Source: Anagrus nilaparvatae
Lineage: Eukaryota > Arthropoda > Insecta > Hymenoptera > Mymaridae
Length of the DNA: 64,000 nt
Direction: 5' to 3'
NCBI GenBank assembly: GCA_022575985.1
Contig: JAKSXM010000272.1
Location: forward strand, 7,936,001 to 8,000,000
Shown here: piece after piece, positions 41,284-51,725 of the stretch
Position numbering within the stretch: position 1 is the stretch's first letter
Layout: the number at the start of each line of letters is the position of its first letter
Program-made: the position numbers and the translations under genes
Notes under the pieces: generated by a model
What the model was told of the DNA's origin: nothing
Databases searched by the model: none
The model's input: only the letters and a program-made list of their open reading frames with translations

Positions 41284-41478
41284 AGATTCTAAACCTAAAC
41301 TATTTTGATTCCCTATAAGCGTATTATTCTAGGCCCCTAAATCAAAATTATTCCAAGTCCCTAAACCTGAATTATTCTAAGTCTTATTTGACCCCTCCTC
41401 CAAAATCGGACAAATTTACCCCCCCCTTGATTTTCAAATTCTGAAGTACCACCTCCCTATAAACATGTTTCATGTTAA
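41284..41478 (+). repeat. 24-bp-subrepeat dispersed element
   Basis: Four units of about 24 bases (AAGTCCCTAAACCTGAATTA + TTCT is the cleanest), then AAGTCTTATTTGACCCCTCC, a C run and AACATGTTTCATGTTAAAAT. Same order of parts as the copy at 8232. Confidence 0.7.
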
Positions 41479-42285
41479 AATATGGTTACTGGCCATTTTT
41501 TAAGGCTATAGGTGGCTTGGTTGCGATTTATCAACTGTTTTTCAAATTTTAATTTTTTTCAAATTCATCACCCGTTTGCTTTTTATTTTCTAGAACCTCT
41601 CTATGTCATTTTTAACGATTTCCAGATTTTGAGATATTTAAAGAAACGCGTTTTGATTGATTTAATAATGTTATTATATAGTTTAAAAAAAAATAAACAT
41701 GGCCTTATACTCATTCGGGCATGCTCTTTTCATTGAAAACTGAAAATAGGCACAAAAAAAGTCTCTAAATGCGAAAAATACAGGAGAAGAACCTCCATAT
41801 ATACATGTGCCATTTAATAAACTGCCAATCCTCTGTAGATGAGCCATGTCTCATTTATTGTACGGGCACCGTGGGTACAATACAGGAGAAAAAGTTCCAT
41901 ATCTACAAAAATCTGAGATGAGCCATTTCTTCCTGTATTATTTTTTGAAATACATAAAAATTTTGTATCCATAAGGGTGACGTTGTAGGTGAGCCATGCG
42001 ATTTTTCAAATTACAACTGATAAGAAATAGTATATTTACGATTCGTGTCCAGAAAAGTAAAGAATGGCCCAAATCGCACGTAAATTACCTTCCCAGGTGA
42101 AGCCAAAGATGGTAAACTAGCGATTTGCAGTTTAGCGAGAGTAGCGAGAAATTTCGATTTCCTTGGCCGTGCAGCGATGCAACCACTGCAATGAAAGAAT
42201 ACTTACATCTCGACTTACATCCCATTAAGTATCTGCAAGAAAAAATAAATTAGTTTTGGAAGAAATTTATAAAAATGGACGACTA

Positions 42286-43236
42286 CCAACTCGGCACTTC
42301 TTTTGTTTTACAAATCGGATTAACTATAGGATTAAAATACCAACTGGGCTCTTTTTACTTTCTACCAACTCGGCACCGGATTACTGTACTGTCTGGGCAA
42401 GGATTTAATGATTAGCATTCGAAAAAAAAAAAAATATACAGTTGAACCTATAGATTTTCATTTAAAATATATATATTTGTTAAATATTACATTCACTTTG
42501 TAAACAAAATTTGAATGCCAAAATATATTTGCTTCTTATTTACATGTAAACACATATATACGTCAAAACTTAATAAAAATTTATTTTTTATAATGATATG
42601 AAACATTCTGTAGAAATTTTAACCGTGATATTTCGCCTTCTTCGTACCGTAATAAATTTAATTGTAGACTAGCTTGTTTTTGTATAAAATGCCAACTAAT
42701 TAATTTCAATAGCTCCTAGGAGCTTCTGACATCAAATCTTCGACAAAACAATCCTCAATTTCCGTAGGATCCAAAAAAGATAGCCCAAAATACCATCTTA
42801 AAAAAGTGCCAATTTCAGAATTAAAATCCCTGTATTCCTGAGTAAGCCCTGATTATTTAAATTTAAAAACAATTAATAAACTGTGTGAATAAGAATTAAA
42901 TAATTAATAAAATAAACTAACAGCTTCATAATTCATATTTAAATTGGTAAATTTCGTAAAGAGCGCAGTTTTCCTAATTTTGATAGATTTTTATAGATTT
43001 GTTTCCCTTCTTACTATAGGTATATAGAAAAAGTAAAAATATTATTACTAGTTACAAAATTTTTTTCGTTAAAAATTAAAAAAAAAAATTTTACTGTATA
43101 TATTTTTTGTATTTATAATTTCTTATATCTTAATCGTCTTAAAAGCTTGGTGCCGAGACGGTAAGTTTGATTTGGGCCCAGATTGCCGAGTTGTTTTTTT
43201 AATCCTCAAGTGCCGAGTTGGTATTCTCCCATAAAA
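42286..43236. mobile_element. Terminal-inverted-repeat element with CAACTCGGCA words
   Basis: CTACCAACTCGGCACTTCTT near 42286 and the inverse AGTGCCGAGTTGGTA near 43210-43224 mark the ends. Further words of the same type occur at about 42340 (CCAACTGGGC), 42364 (CCAACTCGGCACC) and, inverted, at 43151 and 43188. The interior is AT-rich without a transposase. Confidence 0.6.
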
Positions 43237-43776
43237 ATGACCAGATGGGCTAAAATATTAGAAAAATAGTTACTATAAGGTCTTTTCAAAAAATAGCTAT
43301 TTTTTAAACAAGGGGAAAAATATTTATTTTGACTTGGAATGCAGTTGTATGCACGACCGAGCTTAATTCAAAACTCAAACCCCATATTTTCCCTCAATCA
43401 TTTCAAATATTATTATATTTATTGTATTATCAAAAATTATTGATAAGTATACTTATAAATATATTATTATTTTATGCAATAAAATATGCATTATTAGCAA
43501 TAATTATAATTATCAAAGACTACTTAGAAATCATTGCATTCTTAGCCTTATCATTTTGTATTTCATAATATAATATTTGGTTGGATAAGAAAACTTATTT
43601 AGTAATATTCATGCGAATAATTAATAAAAATATATGCTCCAAAATGTATAAAATTAAAAATTGTTTATTTATCAGAATTTGTTCCTCGATTTATTCGTGT
43701 TTTTATTGGTTGCGTTGATTTTGTCGAACGCAATGGAATAATTGTTTTGCACGTCACGGGAGATGATGATGAAATA

Positions 43777-43940
43777 TTTTAACATGGAACATGTTCATTG
43801 GATGGGGTATTTGAAAAATTCCGGCTCGGCAGGGAGGGGGGGGGGTGAAAAAGTGACGATTTTAGGGGGGGGGTCAAAAATTGACGTTTTTAGGGGGGGG
43901 GGGGTAAAATGGACTTAGAATATTTTCGATTCAGGGACTT
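43777..43940 (-). repeat. 24-bp-subrepeat dispersed element with G tracts
   Basis: Begins TTTTAACATGGAACATGTTC, the inverse of the end seen at 8425 and 41464, then three G tracts of nine or more (about 43830, 43866, 43897) and GACTTAGAATATTTTCGATT. The opposite orientation to the 41284 copy gives an inverted pair about 2.66 kb across that could be the termini of one element. Confidence 0.65.
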
Positions 43941-44184
43941 TTGGTGCAGAAGTACCTAGGGAGAATTGGTGCAGAAGTACCTAGGGACCTATGGTGCAGA
44001 AGTCCCTAAAGACCTTTGGTGCAGAAGTACCTAGGGAATATTGGTGCAGAAGTCCCTAAAGACCTTTGGTGCAGAAGTACCTAGGGAACATTGGTGCAGA
44101 AGTCCCTAAAGACCTTTGGTGCAGAAGTACCTAGGGAGCATTGGTGCAGAAGTACCTAGGGACCATTGGTGCAGAATTTTTAAG
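43941..44184. repeat. Minisatellite, ten units with an exact 25-bp period
   Basis: TGGTGCAGAA-bearing units start at 43941, 43966, 43991, 44016, 44041, 44066, 44091, 44116, 44141 and 44166, always 25 bases apart. Two variants alternate: one ends AGTACCTAGGGA, the other AGTCCCTAAAGACC. The last copy is truncated. The array abuts the end of the preceding dispersed element. Confidence 0.95.
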
Positions 44185-44439
44185 AATTTATATTGTCAAA
44201 ATTAATAAAAAATAAATTCATATTATTTAAAAAACTGCAATAATTTGAAAATTTAATTAATTTTGTTCACTTTGATGTCTAAGCAGCATAATTTCTATAA
44301 TAAAAATCTAAATATAAATATTTATATTATGAACACAATAGATACTTTATTATCAATGTTATAAGTGAACATGTTCCATGCTCATTGGTTGTGTAGTTAC
44401 ACAAACTGGTTATAAATTTTTTTATTATACAAATACACT

Positions 44440-45370
44440 CCAGTCAAATCGCGGTTTGGGGTTTATTTTCCGCCTTATAAGCCTTATATCCACTGACCAA
44501 CATGAGATTTACTCTATTATATGTTTTTTGGGTCGCTGATCGGGGTCTTTTCCGGGAGATATTTTTGGAAAAACCTTAAATTTGCAAAAACTACCCCCAA
44601 AAAGGTGTTTTTTTGATATATTAGCAAACTGAGTTTTTAGATTTAGCCTAGAATTGGTTTAAGAGAGTTTTTTGGGTCAAGAATTTTGATCAAGAATTTG
44701 AGGCATTTATTTATGTATAATTAATATTTCACCCTTAAATTAGCAAAAATAACCCCTAAAAGGGATGTTTTTGCTATTTTCGTACTTTAAGCGACCAAAT
44801 TAGATCCATATGGGTTATTTAGGTCGCTAATCAAGAATTTGAGGGAATTTTTTATAAATAATTAATAATTCACCCTTAAATTAGCAAAAACAATCCATAA
44901 AAGGGGTGATGTTTTTGATATATTTGCACTTTGAGCGACCAAATTAAGTCCATACGGGTTTTTTGGGCCACAAATCAAGAATTTGGGTAAATTTTTTGCC
45001 AATTATTAATATTTCACCCTTAAATTATTAAAAATTACCCCTAAAGGGGTTGTATGTATGGACCTAATCTGGTCGCTCAAAGAGGGAAAATATCAGACAC
45101 TCCCTTTAGGGGTTATTTTTGCTAATTTGAGGGTAAAATATTAATTATTCATAAAAAATTCCCCCAAATTCTTGATTAGCGACCCCAAAAACTCGTATGG
45201 ACCTAATCTGGTCGCTCAAAGTGTGAAAATGGCAAAAACACCCTCTTTTTGGGGTAATTTTTGATAATTTAAAGGTGAAATATTAATTATTCATAAAAAA
45301 TTCTTCCAAATTCTTGATTAACAACCAAAAAACCCGTATGGACCTAATCTCGTTGCTCAAGCATGTAAAT
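44440..45370. mobile_element. Foldback element built of inverted arrays of 140-146-bp units
   Basis: Starts near ACTCCAGTCAAATCGCGGTT (44447). TTTTTGGGTC-type words at about 44525, 44669, 44815 and 44959 mark four + units; GGACCTAATCT at 45060, 45199 and 45340 marks the inverted units. Each has an AATTAATATTTCACCCTTAA block, a TAGCAAAAATAACCCCTAAA block and a GGTCGCT word. No coding capacity. Confidence 0.75.
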
Positions 45371-46087
45371 TGTAAACAATAGACGATATTTAAACTTTGC
45401 AAAGTATAAAATTTATACTTTGCGTACATAAAATATAAAATCAATGACTGCTCTTTTGGATTGGACTGAAAAAGAACAGTTTTTTAGATCTTTATAATCT
45501 TTGGAGAGAAAGCAAGATAAATAAAAAATTCCTTAAAAATTTTGCTATATTTATAAATTTAAATAAATATTTTACATTTTAGCAAAAAAAAAAAAAGATT
45601 TTAATTTATACAAAATTAGTTTTTATTATTTAGGTATATTACAAAAAATTTTTTGTTTTCTTATCATACATAAAATTATTTATCAAAAAATTTGAATTTT
45701 ATTTATATTACAAAAAAATTAATTAATTTATGCTAGTATTAAAAATGACATAACTTGGTTTTCAAATTATATTTACACGTTTAATATTATTAAATAATTT
45801 TTTTTTAAAACTAAAAACCAAAGAAAAAAAGTAAGCATGAATACAAAAAATCAGAAAATTAAAGAATTTATATATAAATTTTTGTTGGACAATTAAGTCT
45901 TGAATATTTAATGAATTTAAAATAAAAATAAAATTGGCTAAATTATCTAATCCTCTAAAAGTTAAGTAAGAAAAAGTATGTGATAACATATTAAATAATT
46001 ATTATATTTTTATTGGTAAAAATATTTTTCTAAAAGATTTTATTTTATTATTGATTTTATTATTTTATTTTAATCTTTTAAGAATTG

Positions 46088-48119
46088 TCAGTAATTAACG
46101 CCATTGAATAATATATCAACTTGTACCAAGGCTTCATCCTGCAGATTGATATAGTTGATATTATCACAATCATGAAATGATATTATTAAAGTATGCCTGT
46201 CTCCACGTTTTGTTTTTATTATATTGGATATTTTTACTAGTTCGTTCGTTACAAAACTTGAAGAAAAAATTTTTAATTCTTTAAGACTTTGAGCCTTTTT
46301 AATTATAAATAAAACTTCTTTATTTTTAATATCATTAAACTCTGTTTCAAATTTAATTAGATTACTGAGATTACTGATTCCAGTTAATCCCTTATTTGAA
46401 AATTTTAAATTATAAATATACAAATTTTTTAAATTTTTGCATTCCAAATTTTTCAGTATATTATTAACATCTTGTTCATTATCAGAATATAATCTTAAAA
46501 CTAAAGATTCGAGATTTTTTAATCTTGCAAATAACGGTTTCTTATTTCTATTTGACGGAGAGTAAACCCTGCAAGTTATGTTAATTTTTTTAATATTTGG
46601 ATTTAATTTTTCACTTAAAGCTTCTAACTGATTATCATTGAATAAATCAAACTCAATTATAAAACATGTTAAGTTAATAAGACATTCAAGGCATCTCAGA
46701 TCAATATTGTCGAAATTGATGCGTTCCAATTGCAATCTTTCTAAAGTCTCAAATGGTAAACTAGTTATAAAATTTTCATCAATTTCTATCTCGTTAATGA
46801 TTAAGCTACGTAGGTTTGTTAAATTTGATAAATAATCCGAAAATTTTGAAATTATTTGTCGAGATTTCAAAGATTCACTTAAAGTTAAATGGATTTCTTC
46901 AACGCATTCTCTTGGTAAGACTTTTATTAGGTTTTCGTTAAGCACCACATCAGACAATTTTAAAGTACGAATCCCTTTTTGTGTATATAAAAGCTTTTGA
47001 AGGTTTAGATTTAGTTTTTCGATTTCAGCAGCTGAATACTTCATCTGCAATAGTATACCTAATTTGAGATCTAATTCATCGAGAATTATATTTGACAAGT
47101 AATTATGATCATCATTAATTGGATAATTAACAATTCTAATTTTACGTATTCTTTTATGTGTTGATAAAAATGATGAGATATTTAAGGTAGTTTCTGGAGA
47201 TAAATAATTTATACAACCCATCAATAATTCTACATCTTGAAGACATTCTTGCGGTAATTTTTTTAAAAAATCTTTCTCAATTAATACATTGAATAATCTC
47301 AGTCTCAAAATTTTATCTTGCTTTGATATAAATGCAGAAAGATTGTTAATGGACGATTTTGTTGTTAATAGAATTTCGAGTACAGTGATATTTTTTATAT
47401 CACTTATTATCATCAAAGCTATGATATCTGTCACTTCTTCGATATTACTTTCTATGGATAATAAATTTAAATTTTTTAAAAGGCTCAAAAAACCATAAAA
47501 ATATCCTTTTGACTTAAATTTAGTTTTTTTAAGATAAAGTTCTTTTATGGAACTTTTATTTAAGTTTACTAGACAATCGCCATTGATCTCTAAATCGACT
47601 AAAGAAATGATGCTCAGATTGGGATTGTTTTGAAATATTAAATTAAGATTTTCATCGGTAAATATATTACCATTGAATGTTATTTGTACTAAATTAATAA
47701 AATATTGTGATACTTCATTTAATACATTAATATCTATTAATTTTTTTAGATAATAACTAGAACGAAACTCTAAATTATTTACATAAACGCCGCAGTTTTT
47801 TAACAATTTTGTCAAAAAAATTGCATTTTTTTTCTTGTATACATCATTTATTTCCCGCAAATATTTGTATGGTAACATGTTATCTATACAAAGGTTTTTT
47901 ATTGAACTCCACGTCAATTTAAGAACTCGATTCCAGTTTTTGCAAACTTGTTCTGCTTTAAATTTTTCTTTTATTGTCAAATACTGAAATATATGTATCA
48001 GACAATCATCGTTCAGACGATTAATCAAACCATTGGAATCTGTTTGAAAAAAATAAACTTAATGTTAATTTATTCTTATTTCATGGATAAAATTCAAAAA
48101 TATTACCTGGTACATTCAT
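46088..48119 (-). CDS. F-box and leucine-rich-repeat protein
   Basis: Two exons: 48107-48119 (ATG AAT GTA CCA G) and 46088-48039, giving 654 aa. The splice is GT-AG (CCAG/GTAATA; TTTCAAACAG/ATTCC). Residues about 10-50 are an F-box (LNDDCLIHIFQYLTIKEKF, then QVCKNWNRVLKLTW). The rest is a run of irregular leucine-rich repeats of about 22-28 residues, rich in Ile, Asn, Lys and Leu. No transmembrane segment or signal is seen. F-box proteins bind Skp1 and present substrates to SCF ubiquitin ligases; the repeats would be the substrate-binding face. I cannot assign an orthologue; the divergent repeats suggest a fast-evolving, lineage-specific family. A start at the internal TTG (48026-48028) is unlikely because the small first exon supplies a good ATG. 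Confidence 0.85.
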
Positions 48120-50079
48120 TTTCACAATAATCAAATCATTCACGAAAATCAAATGAAAATTTTCATTCAAAAAAATACAAGCTTTTGCTAGCACCAAAAA
48201 ATGATTTAACAATCCTTAAATTACCAGCTCGCAAACTATGAACAATTTTCTACTGGAAGACCTTAAAATAAAACAAAAAAGAAAGTCACATTTTTTACTG
48301 ATCTATTTGAGAATCTATTTAAAAGTATATATTATGAAACATTTTTTTTTTTCATACATTTCATAAAATTTACAAGAATGCTGATACTGTAAAAAATTAT
48401 TTTAAAATCCATATATACATTATATATTATAATATCGCTCATTTTTTTTTTTGCAAAAATAGTGTCACGTGGTTGTATCTATGGAATGAAGTAAGAATTT
48501 GCAAATTTTTTTGCCTTAAATTTTGTATTTCAAAAAGTTGTTGACCATACGCGATAAAAAAACACTTATATTTGCATTTCTACGAGAAAATACGTTTTAT
48601 GAGCAGCATGATTTTATGGTAGTTTGAACCCTATAGATTGCAAAAAAAACGTGAACACGAAATCGGCGATGGATGCCAAAAAGATTTTGGAGAAAAGATC
48701 TGAGCTACACCAAATTTTCAAAATAACTTTTTTGGTAAATAAAATTTAAAAAACTACATCAAAATTTTGAATTGCCAGGGAAAACCACTCCAGAAGAATA
48801 AAAAACTTATCTTTTTACGATGAAATTTAGCCAAGCTATCGTCAATTTAAGATTTTACTCAAATTTGTCTTAAAAATGATTGAAATTCTATTGAAATAAG
48901 CCTGTTTCTGAACTTACCAGAATTTGATGAATTACCAGAATCTGATGAACGACAGAAACGCTCTAAAGTTTAGATTACAAACCATGTACAGTAAAAAATA
49001 TTGAATAATGCATTTTGATCTAGATTTTCTTATACTTGTTGAATTAAACTAAGTTGTACATTAATTGTTTATTTTATTTTATGAATATAAATCAAATGTA
49101 TATAATATAAGGGTCTAATTGATTCATTATATGTTTATTTATAGCTTTTAAATTTAAATTTCATAGTTTCAGTCAAAGTACAACTAGATCAATCAAACTG
49201 TAAATATCTATAACTGTAAAGAAGGGTAGTATATATTATATCGTCATGATATGTGAGTCTGGCGCCCCCTAGAACGGTACTACTGAGGATCTCCAAAGCG
49301 TTGTTTAAAATTAAAAAACGCAATTCTTCTTAAAATTTTAATCTTCGGTTATTTTAAATTATTAGATTGTTTTAAAACCTGTTATTTAATACAGAATAAT
49401 TTTAGAATAGATTAAAAAATATATTTTAAGAATGATTTTTAATGATTGGCTTGATGATTTAATGATTGGCTTGAATTATTATTGGTATTATATTGCTTTA
49501 GGAAGCGATACAAGCAAATTGATAATTTTATTAAAATAAACTTGGTGCTCCAAAAAATATCACCTAAAAAATAATAAAAGAACAATATAGTTTGATAAGC
49601 ATTTTTTAATAAATGCATGAAAAAAATAAATTATTTAATTGTTTCAACGTGGTAAAATAAGTTTAACCTTTGCATTTAGTTAATTTATTTATTAAATATT
49701 GCTTACTAATTTCGTGTTGAAACTCCAAAATAATATGCCATAAATTGAGGTTATATATTTACTGCAAAAAAAACACTTGTTGCTTGTGCTGATTATTATT
49801 TTGTTGACTAAATTTTTATTAATTTTTCTAGATTTTTTTATAACTTTTAATTTATTAATTGAAGCAAAGCTTTTATCTTGGCTATAAACAGAATATTTTT
49901 ATGGTAAAAGGATAAAAATAAAAACTTATTTTGCAGATTTTACCGGTATATATTATTAGATCAGAGTGTGCGCGATATTTTGAAACGCGGAGCACGCGTT
50001 TTTGAGAAAAGCTGTTAAAATTCAAATTTAAAAGGATTCTCTACAAAGTTTTTATATTGTAATTTATATATTTTAAATT
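48120..50079. other. Intergenic, no gene seen
   Basis: AT-rich sequence upstream of the F-box gene. A CACGTG at 48466-48471 lies about 350 bases from its start codon. A CTCF-like word is at 49259-49277 (listed). Nothing else is recognised. Confidence 0.45.
49259..49277 (-). promoter_or_regulatory. CTCF-like motif
   Basis: On - the sequence reads CCGTTCTAGGGGGCGCCAG, close to the animal CTCF core (CCANYAGGGGGCGC). It stands out in a very AT-rich region. Insects have CTCF with a related core; occupancy here is not shown by sequence. Confidence 0.35.
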
Positions 50080-51024
50080 ATATGGGTGTTTTTCACGGGA
50101 ACTGTATATTTTTTTATTGTTTACGGCAGAACACTTATTACCTTTTTTTTCAAATTTTTTTGTAGTATTATGTTTTTCAAGGTTCAAATAACCTAAAATT
50201 TTCAATGGCACTGCTACAAATGTAAAAAAAAATTCTACGTGTTATTCTTATGGGATTTTTTATTTATCCGGACGTTTTTAACGCGGACGTTTTTAACATT
50301 TTGAGGCTAATATTTAAATAGCTCTTGATTGAAGCCACAAAATTTTCTCATACCTTGGGTACCTTATTTTTTCATCAAAACACGTTACTGAACTAGATGC
50401 ATTAAGTAAAATATTGCATAAACTTTGAGAAAACGACCCGGACGTTTTTAACATTTTTATTTTGTATGAGCGTTTTAAAAATTTAAAATTGAAATATTTC
50501 GTTGATAAACCTTTTATTATTAAAATTTTAAGTTCTCCACAGTTCATATATAAGTAGTTAAGTAAAAAAAAAATGCAGGCAGACCCACAAAGCGTGTAAA
50601 TATATACTGCGCATTAGTAAAATGGTGGGAAGCTTAAAAATAGCTAAAACCGGGGACAGACTTGAATACGACGATACGCTAAGAGGACTGCATAAAAATT
50701 TGTTTTGTTGAAAAAAATGAATTTTTAGGACCTAAATACGTCATATGAACCCAGCAGAAAAATTTAAATTCAAATTTTAAGCCGTATGTTAATACTCAAA
50801 GTTTACAGTTTAGCAAAAGGACAGCGGACGTTTTTAACATTTTGATCACATAGGCTCAATAAAACTTTTTCGTTAACTCACCAATATATGCGCAGTTGAT
50901 TTGGACTTTGAAAAAAAAATTATTTATTAACTTTTCAAAAGAAAAAAAAGTGGAAAAGAGCTTTTGTTTTGGATATAAGTGGGGGGGACACTATGTATTC
51001 TGTTCCTGTGAAAAGCACCCATAT
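50080..51024. mobile_element. Terminal-inverted-repeat element with repeated GGACGTTTTTAAC words
   Basis: ATATGGGTGTTTTTCACGGG at 50080 inverts at the right end (51002-51024, two mismatches). Inside, GGACGTTTTTAACATTTT or a close variant starts at 50270, 50285, 50440 and 50826. No transposase frame. Confidence 0.55.
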
Positions 51025-51129
51025 ATTTACTTAAAAAAGAAGATAAAATTGACATTTTTTTGCAAAGTAATGCACAATAATTATACAAAAATACGAATTT
51101 GTTTTTTAAATTGAGAAACAATTTTAATA

Positions 51130-51725
51130 AAATGCTTTGAAAACTATATCGATTTTGAATAAAAGCAAGATTGCGGAAAATTTTTAAAGTGTGTAGGTTC
51201 TCAAACGAAAATCGGGAAAACCAAAAAATAGTTAATTAAAGCTGTATTTAAAATTAAATACAAACTATTGGGAAAAAGTTTTAATTTGTAATTTCTCTTT
51301 AAAGATTCAGAAATACAAAATACACTTGAAAATCTGTTGGATAAAAACCTTCTAAGAAATTTGAAGCTTGTGGAAATATTTTGAGAGGTATAAAACCCAT
51401 TTTCGTCGAAAATTACAAATTTGGCAGCAATTTAAACATTGGTCATTTTTAGCCAAAAATGTCCATTTGGTTAATTGGCTACATTGATGAGAAAATTAGT
51501 GATAAAAAATTGCGGTTTACGAAGTTTAAAAGGTAATACTTACAACAAAAAAATGAGACCAACCAGAAGAGTTTTGGTTAACTTGTGAGGTTTTAGGATT
51601 TCATTGAAAATTATCAAAAAACCCTATTTTATAACATTGAACCCCCGCGTTTCTAGACCCAGAAGTCCCATTGGAATAAACGGAGGGTAGCCAGCATGTT
51701 TTTTCAACATAAATAAACTCATTGA
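51130..51725. mobile_element. Partial foldback element (TTATAAAATAGGGTTTTT family, copy 3)
   Basis: 51370-51720 matches the right arms of the copies at 11.1-11.8 and 16.7-17.6 kb: AATTTGGCAGCAATTTAAAC, GCTACATTGATGAGAAAATT, CCTATTTTATAACATTGAA and a terminal GTTTTTTCAACATA. The left arm is weak or lost. Confidence 0.6.

Larger units (their letters stand above)
40320..46087. other. Intergenic region with several repeats, no gene
   Basis: No convincing coding region. 40400-41280 is AT-rich without a pattern I can name. Then follow the repeats listed separately at 41284, 42286, 43777, 43941 and 44440. 41781-42010 has three imperfect copies of a GATGAGCCAT word. 45400-46087 is AT-rich and ends in the likely 3' untranslated region of the F-box gene, with several TTTATT (AATAAA on -) around 46038-46075. 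Confidence 0.5.

Noticed and set aside
43941..44184. Regular repeats resembling a CRISPR array
   Set aside because: Units are contiguous with no unique spacers, and the host is eukaryotic; it is a minisatellite.
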